Translations under genes and position numbers: made by a program
Shown: piece after piece, positions 1-11,996 of the stretch
Numbering within the stretch: the first letter of the stretch is position 1
How the letters are laid out: each line of letters opens with the position of its first letter
The notes under the pieces: generated by a model
The model's input: the letters and a program-made list of their open reading frames with translations, nothing else
Databases searched by the model: none
Told to the model about the DNA's origin: nothing
NCBI GenBank assembly: GCA_015657535.1
Contig: JADHZB010001536.1
Location: 62,001 to 126,000 of the forward strand
Source of the DNA: Nephromyces sp. MM_2019
Lineage: Eukaryota > Apicomplexa > Aconoidasida > Nephromycida
Direction of reading: 5' to 3'
Length of the DNA stretch: 64,000 nt

Positions 1-1034
1 CAGACCAGGAAGTACACGCGAGATGGGAAGTGTTCTGTTCACTAGGAGAGGCAGCGGTGACCTTTAATTTTCTTGGGGGCACATTATGAGTTCCGTATGG
101 GACTTCTCCTTTCACACTGAGTAGTTTCTAGTTGTGTGTACACAAGACAAAAAAACTCGCCTGGTAGCACTCAAGTGAACATTCTGCCTCTGGGGATACT
201 TGTGATCTTTGTTAGTGTGCTATCAAGCCTCAAGATTGGTAGTATCAACAACAGCTTTTCTGGTAACACAAGTACGGGCGAGTACTGATAAACTATCATG
301 CCTCTAGGAAATTTTGTGTCATTGCATGTGTAAAGGATGCCTTCTATAGTCAGAATACTTCATTCACGCTGCAAAGATTGATGCAAGAGCATTTGCACGT
401 GAGCATACTAGGCCGGAAGCTGTGCTATCAGGTACGAGTGACTGTTGCCATTAGATTTTCATCCGGTAATACATTCTTTGCTATTAACATGTGCTGAAAA
501 TTCTAAAGAAAGTGAAGGTTGATGACAGGACAAAGCGTTGGGGATCCTGCTTTTTCTGAAATATTCTCGGTTTATATGCACCATTTTGCAATGTGTGCGC
601 CGTACTTTGGTATTTTAGTAGGAATTCCGGCATTTAGACCACAACAAACTAACCGCTCATCGAGTTCTTTTTGTGAGATAACTGACTAAAAGTACATAAT
701 ACCGAAGACTCTGTTCGTTTGTGTTGAGTTTTCACCTTCCTTGGAACTCACTACTGCGTAAAAACTTATCCCTTAAACTCATCCCTCGTCCACGTATAAG
801 CGCTGTAGGGTATTTACGGGAACCAGCATACCATTCGCAGTCTGAATTGCTAGTCCGCCTTCACTAGTCAATATTCATTAAGCCAAGACCTCAGCGTCAC
901 TGAGAAATTGTATCCCCGCATGACTTTTTTTTTACGATGAAAACGCATATGCTATCGAAAATTGTAGGCCTCCAAACCACTAGAAATTTGAAGAGAATTC
1001 TATCGTTGGGTCTTTTCTTCCCCTTGGGATCCCA
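1..1034. other. Gene-free flank upstream of thymidylate kinase
   Basis: No coding region could be supported here. All frames are broken by frequent stops and no family motif is readable. The last few hundred bases presumably hold the promoter and 5' leader of the thymidylate kinase gene. No TATA-like or other promoter element stands out. Confidence 0.4.
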
Positions 1035-4000
1035 ATGAAGAAGCGTGGAGCCTTCATTGTTTTTGAAGGCATCGACAGGTTCATGGGAATAAGAAACTTT
1101 GTGCACATGTGGTACACGGGCGACGTAGAGTTCCCAATATTAGTTGATGTGAAGGTGGGGTGGAGCAGGTCTACAGTGAAGGTATCTCCTGCAATTTAAA
1201 GGTCACTCAACGCAGAACGCGTAGGCGAATATTGGCCGCTGATTACCCCACTAGTCTTGTTAAATACTGAATGGCAATCATAAATTTGTATAGCAGTTAA
1301 ACACGGCTCTTTAAGCTGAAGCAGATCGTAATTCACTTTTTTGGAGAGACAAGCTTCAGCAGCTTGCTCTTTTTAGATGTAAAACGCGTGGAGCATCACA
1401 AAGCTATATAAGAATAAAATACCTTATGCTTTGTGCTTGGCGCATCAAAGAAAGCTGATAATGGTATTTCGATGTCACACGCAGATTGCATCACTCATCA
1501 GATACAGATTGCATCATCAATCACACGCACAGATTGCATGATCAATCACACACACATATTGCACCATGAATCGCTGGAATTATGAAATAATTGTCGCAAG
1601 AAGTATTTTTTATCGTACCTTGTGAGTATGAGCTTCCCTTCCCTGCTAAACCATGCTTAGGCATCACTTTTTTAAAAAAATACAGCCTTATTATTCAAGT
1701 TGCTTCTTTTTTACTTCTTTCGTACAGATGCGGAAAGTCTACGCAAACGCGTGCTCTAATGGAGTGGTTGCGGATGAAAGGGATAGAAGCATCAAGCGTT
1801 CATTTTCCAAGTTGGTACTGTGTGTTGTACTCTTTGATTGCGTATGGTTAACGCTATTAACCCGTAATAGAAGACAGTACGTCTAGTTTTTTTGCGCTTC
1901 ATCAGGTCGTGATACTCCAATTGGAAAGCTATTAAGCCGATATTTAAGTGGGCAAAGAGATATAGGTTGCCATAGTGCAGAATGTATGCACCTGCTATTC
2001 TCTGCTAATCGATGGGAGAAAATGTAAGTTCACCTAGTATCACAAAGAAACATGGCGTTATTATATTTTTAGCCGCTATTTTCAGCCGCTGAGTTCTTGC
2101 AATTCGTATGTATTTGCAGCCACTTGTTCATGGTGTGAAATTTTGGATTTTGAAAGTCTAGCACTTAAAATTTCAGTTTTGGTAATCGCAGTACTGCCAG
2201 TATATGTGCCAACACGCTATCCGTAAAAATTAGAAATATTTTGACCCTCTTATTCCCCCTCGAGCTCCTTTCTAATTTTGATAATCGCTGCATCTGGTAT
2301 AAAAAGCAGCATGCCTGCTGTATAGCTTATGGCTGAAAAAGCTACAAAGCAACTCTAATCCAGCTACGCACTGTAAAATCTTATGTAGTGAAGCTTATGC
2401 TATACCATATTTTCATGTTTTAAACTCCATTTTATTTTTAGGGCTGAAATTGAAAAACTTCTTTCTGATGGTGTCTGTGTAATTTCTGATCGTTACGCCT
2501 TTTCTGGAGTCGCGTATTCCGTGGCTCATACGGTATGCCAATACTCCTCGTAGATATTCCCCAAAAACTGCGAAATTTAGTTGGCCCTTTCCTTGTATAT
2601 GATATGGGGTACAACAAGCAAAGCTTCGGCAACTGAAAATTGTTTTCATGGCAAACTTAAAATAGACATTTATATGCTCCTCCTGATAGAGGTCATTGAA
2701 AGAAGCATAATGAGCCATGCAGCCCTAGTAACTGCTGCTATAAAGCTTTGCGCTGTTTTATTATCGTCTGGTTTTTGTATACATGGTGTCTTTTTAGTTT
2801 TTACACACACTATTCGCTCACTTTTACTTGTAAGAATCTGTGATATTTTTTTAAGTAGCGTAAGCTTGAAAAGTGTTTAGTACTTTGTTGGGTCTACTGT
2901 TTATCTTTTCTGCCTTTTTAGCAAGGTATAAATCTGTGTGAGGTGAATTTAGTATTTAAAGAAAAAGCTTGTGATTAAATAATCTAGGAGGCGAATATTG
3001 TTCTTGAAGAGTTGCGCTGGCGATGCATAATATAGGTGGCGTATATACACATAAAATATACTTCTTCTAGATAAGCTCACGGCGCGTTTGGATTGATAGT
3101 ACTGATGTGCGGTGTTCTTTTAAGCAAGAAAAAATGCAGTGATGATAGAAGGAGGGTAATATGTAGTAATTGCAAGCCATCTTTTTTAATTCGTTAATCC
3201 ATTGAGAAGTTTGAATGTGTGGTGATGTGTATTTCTCAGCCCGAGATTTCAATAGTGAGCCTAGTCTTTTATGAAAGTTTTAGAGCTTAATTTTTTCACT
3301 CTCGTGCTTTTATCTTCGCCTTACCCCCCTGATTGCAGCTTCATTGCCAATAGTTTGCATACTGAGAATTGTGCGTGCTTTTTTTAGATGACGATCTGCC
3401 TGTATAATAGATAGACTTAATTAGCGTGAAATCTCTTGTTTTTTCTCTTTGTAGTCATTACAGTACGAATGGTGCAGGGCAGCTGATAAAGGAATCCTTT
3501 CTCCTGATTTAGTCTTTTTAATAGACGTTGAGCCTAAACTAGCGGCGCAGCGATCTGGATATGGTTGGCTTTTTATTTAAGAAATTTTGACTTGTATTCG
3601 CAATCATGTGCAGTTAATTAATGGGGGCACGAAATAATTATCCAGATGGTACTGATACTAGCATTCAGTAATATTTTTGCGCACTTTATATAATTATGCC
3701 ACAGTAATGTGAAGTACTTGATTTGTGTGAAGTACGCTGAATCATATATATGAGTGTTGCAAGTCTAACTAGTTATTTTATTATGATTACCTACTTGCTT
3801 TGCTTCGCAATAGCGTAAGTATCCGTATGCATAGAATCGTTTGGTTTAAAGGTGAACATGAAAAAATTGCAAGGTGTATATGATTTAGTTCTTGGTTTTT
3901 TTTTTAAAAACGATAAATTGATTCTTCTGTTTAAATAACTGTAAGGGTTCGTGCACAATGCACGAAACTTCTTTGCTCTATGCCCTTTTTGGTAAATTTA

Positions 4001-4770
4001 CTATCGTTTGCTTTCAGGCACAGAAATCTTAGAAACTGTAGCTATTCAGGAGAAAGTAAAGGAGGCTTTTAAAAATTTTGAGAGCGAAGCTTTCTGGTGC
4101 ATAGTAGATGGGAGACTTTCTATTGAGGTTTGAAGAAATATTAGGACAGTAGTTTTGGGATGAATAGTTCATTTGTTATGATTTTTTCAGCTTATAATGC
4201 GTTGAGATGTTTGTCCTTTATGCAGTGGATGGTACGGTGATATGCTTTCGTTATGCTGGGTCCCTGGATCTTGGTATTTTTGTCCCATTGTTTGGGTAGC
4301 CACCAGTCTTCTTGTGGATATTTGTAGCTTAATGAGCATGTTATGATGCTCTTCCATACTCTGTATTTTCCATTAAGCGCCGGAAATATAACGCCGTTTT
4401 GTTGTGTTACTTATTCGGCCTACTTCAATTGATAAAAGCGTACTTTTTTGAGTTCTAATCGCACTCTTAAAGCTCTTCATTTTTCAAAATTTTATGTTGC
4501 TGTGGTTTTATTGCATAAACTTTACCGTTCAAGCTTGCTAAGAATAGAATATTGTAAAGTTTTCGCTTTCAGAATCATGTCTGAAGTTGAACTTATTCCG
4601 AGAGATAAAGCGATTTTCGAAACATAACCCATTGCCACTCGTATTTTCAGGAAATGTCGATAGTGATTAGGAAAAAAGTTGAAGATTTATTGCGTAATTC
4701 TCAGTTAAACTCAACTAAGGGATTGTGGACCGATAGTTGGAGTCCATCTACTGCTCCTCTGGAAAATTAG
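1035..4770 (+). CDS. Thymidylate kinase (dTMP kinase), 7 exons
   Basis: The product phosphorylates dTMP to dTDP with ATP in pyrimidine deoxynucleotide synthesis. Proposed exons: 1035-1078, 1728-1810, 1906-2023, 2442-2532, 3455-3563, 4018-4127, 4651-4770. All introns are GT-AG and all phases join, giving 224 aa, close to the family's usual 205-220. Exons 1 and 2 meet inside the P-loop FEGIDRCGKSTQTR; the arginine before the glycine is the type I (eukaryotic) arrangement. Exon 3 carries FPSRDTPIGKLL and LFSANRWE. Exon 4 has the DRY-type motif SDRYAFSGVAYS. Exon 5 has EWCRAADKGILSPDLVLF. Exon 6 holds the LID region and an EKVKEAF helix, and exon 7 ends with KGLWTDSW. An alternative acceptor 9 nt downstream (exon 5 from 3464) is also in frame. 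Oddity: the usual ERYE of the LID reads EILE. The start is the first ATG and fits the family N-terminus. Substrate and fold are known from the family; the splice model is my inference. Confidence 0.9.
1476..1573. repeat. Four-copy ~25-bp minisatellite in intron 1 of thymidylate kinase
   Basis: Four imperfect units of 23-25 bp share the core CAGATTGCAT followed by ATCAATCA and a CACACGCA spacer (starts at about 1476, 1501, 1524 and 1549). The array lies wholly in the first intron. Units differ by a few substitutions, so the array is not freshly expanded. Confidence 0.75.
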
Positions 4771-7700
4771 AAATATTTGTTTCAATACTGTAGATTTGAG
4801 CCCAAAATTTCTGACTTGAGGATACTTCGCTTGAATTAACTAACCGCTTCCAGAGAGGAGTTTGAGCATGAAAATTGGCAAGAGGGGAAATTCTGAGTCT
4901 ACATGGTTAACTAATTGCGGTCCGTAGAAAGTAAACTATTTTCTCTATAGAAACTTATGTCTACCATTAAAGCTTGCTAATGAAGTCGAACTCATCATGA
5001 CCCTAATGGTTATATTGATTTGAAGTTTTGATTTTCACAAGATGCATGAAGCTAAATGTGGTAACTCTTAACCATATTCCTCACTTAAAAATGATTCTCG
5101 AAAATTACTTCAATAAAACTCCATTGTAATAACTGTTAAAGTAATGAGTTTCAGAATTATATTCATTCCATAGTTTATTTTCTTATGAGCAAAAATCAAT
5201 TTGCAGCTTAAGCCTTGTGTACGCGGCAACGTATATACTATCGTGGTTTAATTGAAACAAATATTGGGATGTGCGCAGCTTAAAGTTCCTTCAATTTTTG
5301 GTTATTTTAATGCAATAGGCCGCTAAGCTGTATGTTTCTGCATTCTATTTGCGTGTCACCTTTCTGATACTTTATGCAGTTAGCCTACGTATGCTTTAAT
5401 ACTTAATTGCCTTTTTTATAAGTTTGCTTTTCGCACCCTAATGAAAATAGGGGTTGTTACCGTAAGGATTCTGACTCCTGTAAAGGCCTCAGGAAAATAA
5501 TAAGTTCCTCTTGGTTTTATTTAAGGACCTAAACTTGAGTTGATTTCAAATAAGTTCTGCTAAGCGGTTATTACTCTAGCTTAGCTCCCAGCATGAAGCA
5601 CTAACTTGTAATTAATTGAGGCAGTCTTGAGTATTTTTTTGATTGCCTCGTTCCATTGCGTAAATTTCCCAATGGGTCTTCTCAGTACTTCTTCGCAACT
5701 TTCTTTTATTGGTATTATGCGTGCTGTTAGTTATCATATGACAACTACTTTTTTTGGGTACTCTTTTACTACGTAGTTTGTCTGTATGGAGTGTCCATAG
5801 GCCTCTGGTATTTGCAAATTGTGTGCGATGAGGCACAAGTTCTAATATGTGCCTGAATTATACTGGACCAAGGCTTGCGCCTTTTTTGTTGATATTTTGA
5901 ATTTTGTTAGTTGCTTATGAGTTTGACTCGCACCCACAAGTTTTGATTCATCGTACGATCTCCCTAATAATGTTATGAGGGCGTAACATCGTGCATGTCT
6001 TGCTACTTCAAAGGCTGAGTTGGAAGCTATTTTTTATTATCTTGTGTGTACCCTAGAATATTGCCAATGTGGTGTGCCTTCCTTCTTCCAATTTATTTGA
6101 AAGTTTAAGCTGTCTTCTTGAAGATAAGCTTTCGAATTTGCAACCTAAAAACTTCTGAAGAATTACAGTGAAACTCGCCGATACTGTCACCGTCCATTTT
6201 CAAATTATCCTTCTATTCCTTTAGTATTCCATATTTCTGTGCTACGCACTCTTGGCTCATACTGCTACTGCTTGAGTAGCTGCTCAAAAGGTTGCTGAGA
6301 TATTCAGAGGGATGCGAGCATGCATCCATAATGCGGTTGACTATAATGCGAGCAGTGTATGATTCACATTATTTCTAAGACCGCCGGCACTAATCATTTC
6401 ATGCCTCTGCCATAGCTGAATTTTAAAGGACGAATCTGGTCGCGCTCAGAAAAACTTTACGGCATAGGCTTTCACATACCCCGTATAGACTGCGCCACAA
6501 ACAAAGGGGCCTGAATACCTTTTTCTTTGAGGGAGCAAGTTCGCGTATAAAAGCAGTAGTGGCGAAGCCACCTGTGCGCTGGTATCTGGGGCCATATTAG
6601 GTTGCTGCCATCATAGTGACGTCGAGCAGGCACGCTATCTCCGGCACCTTCACGCAATCGCTGCATTTTAAGTTGATTTGTTATCAACCTTAAGGCAATT
6701 TTGCTAGCCAAACTATTAATTAAAATGCGACCTTTTACAGCTAAGATACTCGGTGTTAGCCCCATAGGAGTTGTTTCAACATATATTCTACATGGTAACT
6801 TGGAGTTTTACATAGCTCACAATAATGATCTTCCTATACAAGCCTATCATTAATTCTAGATGCATTCGATTTGGATTAGTAAGTACTACTCCCATTCGAT
6901 CAGTTTTTGCTTTTTAAGTTTGAGGAAATGGAATGGATCCTGATCTGTAAAAGTTTTACACTCAGCCACCCAGCGGCCAATATAAGCCATTGCAGCGACG
7001 TTTGTTGGGCCTATTGGAAAAATGCACCTACTATATAAGTCTCCAGGCAGTCCACGAGTGCGCAAGTACGGACTAACAATAGTGGTACTTGTAATGTACT
7101 TATTCCAGGTTGTGTTAATATGTCTGGTATTTCTTGAGCTCTCTCAAGCAAATAAAATAGTATGCAGGACATCGTGGAGCCTCTTTATTGAGGAACATTC
7201 GCAAGGCTTTAGATTAATAAGCTGATGTACCATTGATTGGAGTGCTCTGGTCACTGATAATTTATAAAATGTCGACAACCGAATGAGTTTAACCTAGGGT
7301 GGAATAGCAATATGGAAAGTGAGCAGATCCTGCAAAGGATGAAAATCTTCGCCCTGGAAGTCATTGCATTAGTCGATCGATGTGTAGTGTACCTTGTATA
7401 ACACGTGTTAGTTATGACGCCTTCCTCCCCCGCTTTCTAAAACACTATATAAATCAAATTGTGATGCGTGTAAACTCCCAGGAGGCCAGCCCGTATAAAA
7501 GCACGCAGAAGATACTAAGGCTGCAGTGTTGGACACAGCATATTTCTTGGTTGGATCCATATCTTCCTTATAGTTCAGGCACAGCTAGGCTTGAAAAGAA
7601 TTTTTTATATACGTTGTGTTTGACCTATGGTAGGATGTTACATGCATATCTCCGTATACCAAACATGGAGAGATACCTTGCTAATTTCGAGTACACATCA

Positions 7701-9064
7701 TCTGATCGTTTGTCTTCAAAACATTTCCTCTGAGAAGTGCCGTAAACAGGAATAAGCAAAATCCTATGTGCATATATAGTCGATTGATACAGTTGCAATA
7801 CAGGAAACTTCAGTTGAAAAACGAGTGTTGAACCAGCTACGCAGGTCATGAATATGAAATGCGGTATTATCTATTTCATCTAATATCGCTAGCTCAGCAG
7901 AGCTCTGATGTTTTACATGGGTTGCAGCCGTTACATAATGTTCGGGTCGTTCGAAATTCCGATCTTGCGCGCATAACATGCAGTTTTCCTTGATATCACT
8001 ACGCTAGCGGGTGTTACCACTAGGACGATACTAGTGCTGCCTCTTGTCACGGGGGATTTGTGTTGATCGCTCCCGCATTTCCGAGGAGCGAATTGCATTG
8101 CAGTGCCACGGCTGCTCAGTTCCCGCTGCAAGTCTGGCCACCGAGAAGCGGAAGGCGCCCCAACAATGTTAGAGCTGGGTTGCGCAGTAGCTAGCGCCCG
8201 TCGTGAGCGGCACAACCCTCCTACGGCGGCTATTATCCGCCAAATAATGATTCTTCGGACCTGCCGAGATGCGGGGTTATTTTCGGGGCCTATGGCTGAT
8301 AAACGGAAGGTAACCGCCTGGTACACCTCCCCCGCACGATGCTTCGTAGGGATAGGTCAATCAATTTCAGCATGCAGTGGCATGGTGTTCGGATAACATC
8401 GGCCTTATGCACTTTTTGAGGAAGGAGCCACGCTGCACCGCGCTCACGCATCTAGAAGTGCGGGTAATCAAATTTTATTATTAAGGCTTCATGTGCAGTA
8501 CCGTAACCGCGAAAGCAACTGGTATAAAATACATGGTATGCGCTCATATCACAATTACTGTTGAAAAGTGCAGGCAGGAAACTGGGAAATTAAAGCTCCA
8601 AATCGGATAAGCATCTTCGATAAAATGGTAGGAAGTTGATTTTACATGGGAGGACAAGGGTAAAGCTTAGAATATATTTGTGCTGGGAGGAATGCCCGTG
8701 AAAGATTTATGAGTGTGGAAAAAGATTGGACACAAGGTTTGATATACATATATTGAAGGTTTATTGAGTTATCTTACATGGTGTCGTGTTGTTGCTCTAT
8801 TTTAAGCTGTTTTATTGGCTGGTTGTTCTAAAGTTGGAATTATTCCTTGTTCTCTCTATTTTTTGTTTTACAATTGTGTAATCTTCTAAATATTATGCTT
8901 GCTATTTTAACTCTGCCGTGAGTTCTGTTATACTTGTGGCATTGTGGGGAGGAATTGTGGCGCTATTTATGCTCTTTCTCTGATAAAAATAACTGCTTTC
9001 TCGGTGTCCATGCTCACCTGTTTGTGTTTGATTTGAAATGCATGGCTCCGTCGATGGCATTAGC
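4771..9064. other. Gene-poor spacer between thymidylate kinase and aldolase
   Basis: No gene could be supported in these 4.3 kb. The first ~1.5 kb is T-rich like the introns upstream and may be 3' untranslated sequence of thymidylate kinase. From about 6.2 to 8.4 kb the composition is more balanced, with a GC-rich patch around 8.0-8.4 kb. After ~8.75 kb the + strand is T-rich again, as expected for the leader of the aldolase gene. Several open frames of 67-131 codons here have no recognisable motif and I treat them as chance. Confidence 0.4.
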
Positions 9065-11996
9065 ATGACCGTTGCAAGCAAGATAGATTGCAAGGTACAC
9101 CTTGGCACTGACCTGGTCTAGCAGTGATTTTTGATCCGTTTAACATCGTTGCTTGTCAACTCGGCTGCCGGTTTATGTGCAAGATTGCTCTTGAGCGGTG
9201 ATAGCTCTTAGCGAAGTTGATTTTCTTTGCCGAGTGCTTTTGAGTTTAGAAGCCACGTGGCAGTTGCCTCGTAGCCTCTCGTTTATGCTCGGTTACCAAA
9301 TGTGCTAAAGCAACTAATTTTACTCGTAATTTTGCTGAGCATGAAGTTTTCTATGTCCGTTACAAATACCCGTAAATCGTATGCAAAAGTACTTATTTTA
9401 CGTGGCAATGTCGTAGCTTACCATTAGTGCGGTAATTCTATGTCCTGGTGGCAATCGGGATTTGCTTAGGGAAAGCTGCTTTTAGTTTCTTACTTCTTCC
9501 TTACGGTATCTCAAACCTGAGATAGGAAAATTCAGTTATATTTACTTTTAGTCAATCTTCAGTTTTTAACTTGTTTTTTTGTGACAGCTCTGCTTTTTTC
9601 ACCCTTTTGTGCTTGGCACTCCTGCTGGTGCTGTGTGTCTGCTTCCTTTTTTTGGTCCATTAATATCAACTTTTTAAAAAATAGATTTTCATCCATAATG
9701 AGACAATATTTTGTTTAATTTTTATTGATAGGCAACATTCTTGAAAGCAGATAAAGCTAAGGAGCTGGCAGATATTGCCAAGCGTATAGCTAGCCCAGGG
9801 AAAGGCATCCTTGCAGCTGATGAATCTACTGGCACGATAAAGAAGCGGTTTGACAATATTAAGGTTGAAAATACCGAAGCTAATAGAGCGGCTTATCGCA
9901 ATCTTCTCTTCCAGACTACTGACCTCGGGCGGTACATAAGTGGAGCTATATTGTTTGAGGAAACTTTGTTTCAAAGAAATGCACAGGTTAGTTGATCTCG
10001 CGGAGATTGCAGCATTTTAGGCTGTTTATAAAATAATTATAGAATCTACTATTTCGAATTATTTGAAATATGTATTCAGTCATATGCATAAATATCTTCG
10101 AACCATTTTTGTAAGTTTATTTTTTTAGAACCGTAGCACTTTTGAAGTAGTGCAAGATCTCTTCTTAGTTCGTGCTAGCGTATTAGCGTGTGATTGATTT
10201 TGAAGATTTTTTTGCATATTCAGGGTACTGCCATGACGGAACTTCTCCATGCAGAGGGTATTATACCTGGTATTAAAGTGGACAAGGGTCTTGTTACCAT
10301 TGGGGGGACCGATGATGAAAAAGCCACTCAGGTGTGTTCCGTCGTTGTACTTTGCCATTTTGGCTTAGGTGAAGATTGCGGTGTGAAAATGAGTCATGCA
10401 ATATTTGTTCAGTTATGTCTCCTTATCCAATCCGAGTTAGGCTGTTTCAGATCACTTGATACTCTCAAGCTTTCACTTGTTTTATAGCATAAGAAAGTGA
10501 ACAAAAGCTCAGAAAATTGCAGAGATTGATTAGCACCAAGTCATACTTGTTTTTCTGACTGTTGCAAAGCTTTACTTTGTCTAGGGTTTGGACGGACTGG
10601 CACAGCGTTGCTCAGAGTACTATAATGCTGGCGCTCGTTTTGCAAAATGGCGTGCTGTGCTTTCAATAGACCAGGCGAATGGGAAGCCTTCCATGCTGGC
10701 CATTAATACAGCTGCTGATGCATTGTCAAAGTACGCAGTCATCTGTCAGGAAAATGGTCTAGTACCTATTGTCGAACCTGAAATCTTGTCGGATGGAAGT
10801 CACGGCATTGAAGTTTGTGCGCGGGTTACGGTGAGGAATATTGGATTGGCTGTACTGCTTTGATTCCCTGCTGAGGCGTATTTCTTCATCTAATTTGCTT
10901 GCATAATAACTTAATGCTTCATTTACGCTACGGAGACCGATAATTTGAGTTATTTCAAAATTTTTGGTGTATGGATATCCATAACGTTTTCTTATGCCCA
11001 TAGAACGTAGTACCAACTTTGTGCCTCAATTGATGTATTAATCAGTACCCACAAAAGTATGGCTTTTAATGTGTGATTCGCTGTACACACGAATTTCCCG
11101 GAAGATTTTGGTGTGCATAAGTTTTATATTGTTGCTTGTGAACGCACGTGACAAGGAACTTCATTACCTCACAGGAGAAGGTCTTGGCAACTTTGTTTAA
11201 GTCCATGAGTGACCATGGTGTCTTATTGGAAGGCGCATTATTAAAGCCAAATATGGTCACCCCGGGTGTGGACTGCCCTCAGAAGGAAGATGCTGCAACA
11301 ATTGCGTTCTTCACTGTTCGTACGCTACGAAGAACTGTTCCCCCTGCCTTACCCGGAGTTGTTTTCCTCTCTGGTGGTCAGTCTGAAGAGGAGGCTTCTG
11401 TTAATCTAAACGCCATGAATGCGGTGAGCTATTTTATTTTGAAGCTTTCCATATTCAATGCTGTGCTCGGGTCAGGCTGTTATAGTGTCCTGGCATATTA
11501 TGAAGGAACATGCGTAGGTGGTAGCTTTAATTTTGCCTTTAGGTTAAAGTTTTATCTTGTATTTTAGGAAAGATTTATTATATTTTACCTCAGTTTTGAT
11601 GAATCTAGCAAAGATGTAAGTACTTCGTATGGGGCGACTTTCTTTAGACTTGCTTGAATTAAGGTAATTTGTTTTGTGATTCCTTCCGGGCTCTTTTTTC
11701 TTCACCTATTTCGTATCCTCAGAATTTTTTTTAATAAATTTAACTCCTTGCTACCTATTCCTTTCAAACTGCAGATGCAGCCGCACCCTTGGATTCTCTC
11801 TTTTTCATATGGTAGAGCGTTGCAGGCGTCTTGTTTGAAAGCTTGGGCGGGTAAAACGGAAAATGAAAGCGCCGCAAAGAAGGTTTTGCTTGCCAGAGCT
11901 GAAGCCAACTCTATGGCACAGTTGGGCAAATACCTTGGCGGTGGAAGTGATCTAGCTGCCTCCGTTTCACTATTTGAAAGGAAATATGTGTATTAA
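9065..11996 (+). CDS. Fructose-bisphosphate aldolase, class I, 6 exons
   Basis: This glycolytic/gluconeogenic enzyme reversibly cleaves fructose-1,6-bisphosphate to DHAP and glyceraldehyde-3-phosphate through a lysine Schiff base. Secure exons: 9732-9986, 10224-10331, 10585-10830, 11175-11423, 11775-11996; all introns are phase 0. Visible motifs include [56 protein letters not shown] and [10 protein letters not shown]. The Schiff-base lysine lies in [15 protein letters not shown], followed by [12 protein letters not shown] and a C-terminal ERKYVY with the conserved terminal tyrosine. Exon 1 is the uncertain part. The best candidate is ATG 9065 to 9094 ([10 protein letters not shown]) ending in AAG|GTACAC, giving 369 aa against the usual ~360; an in-frame ATG lies at 9038. 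In apicomplexans aldolase has also been reported to contact adhesin tails and actin; nothing here tests that. Sequence resembles apicomplexan homologues most closely among those I can recall. Confidence 0.93.

Noticed and set aside
6472..6765. 97-codon open frame on the - strand
   Set aside because: No recognisable domain and no supporting skew or splice signals.
7380..7733. 117-codon open frame on the + strand
   Set aside because: No motif, no splice context and balanced spacer composition; lengths like this occur by chance in 64 kb.
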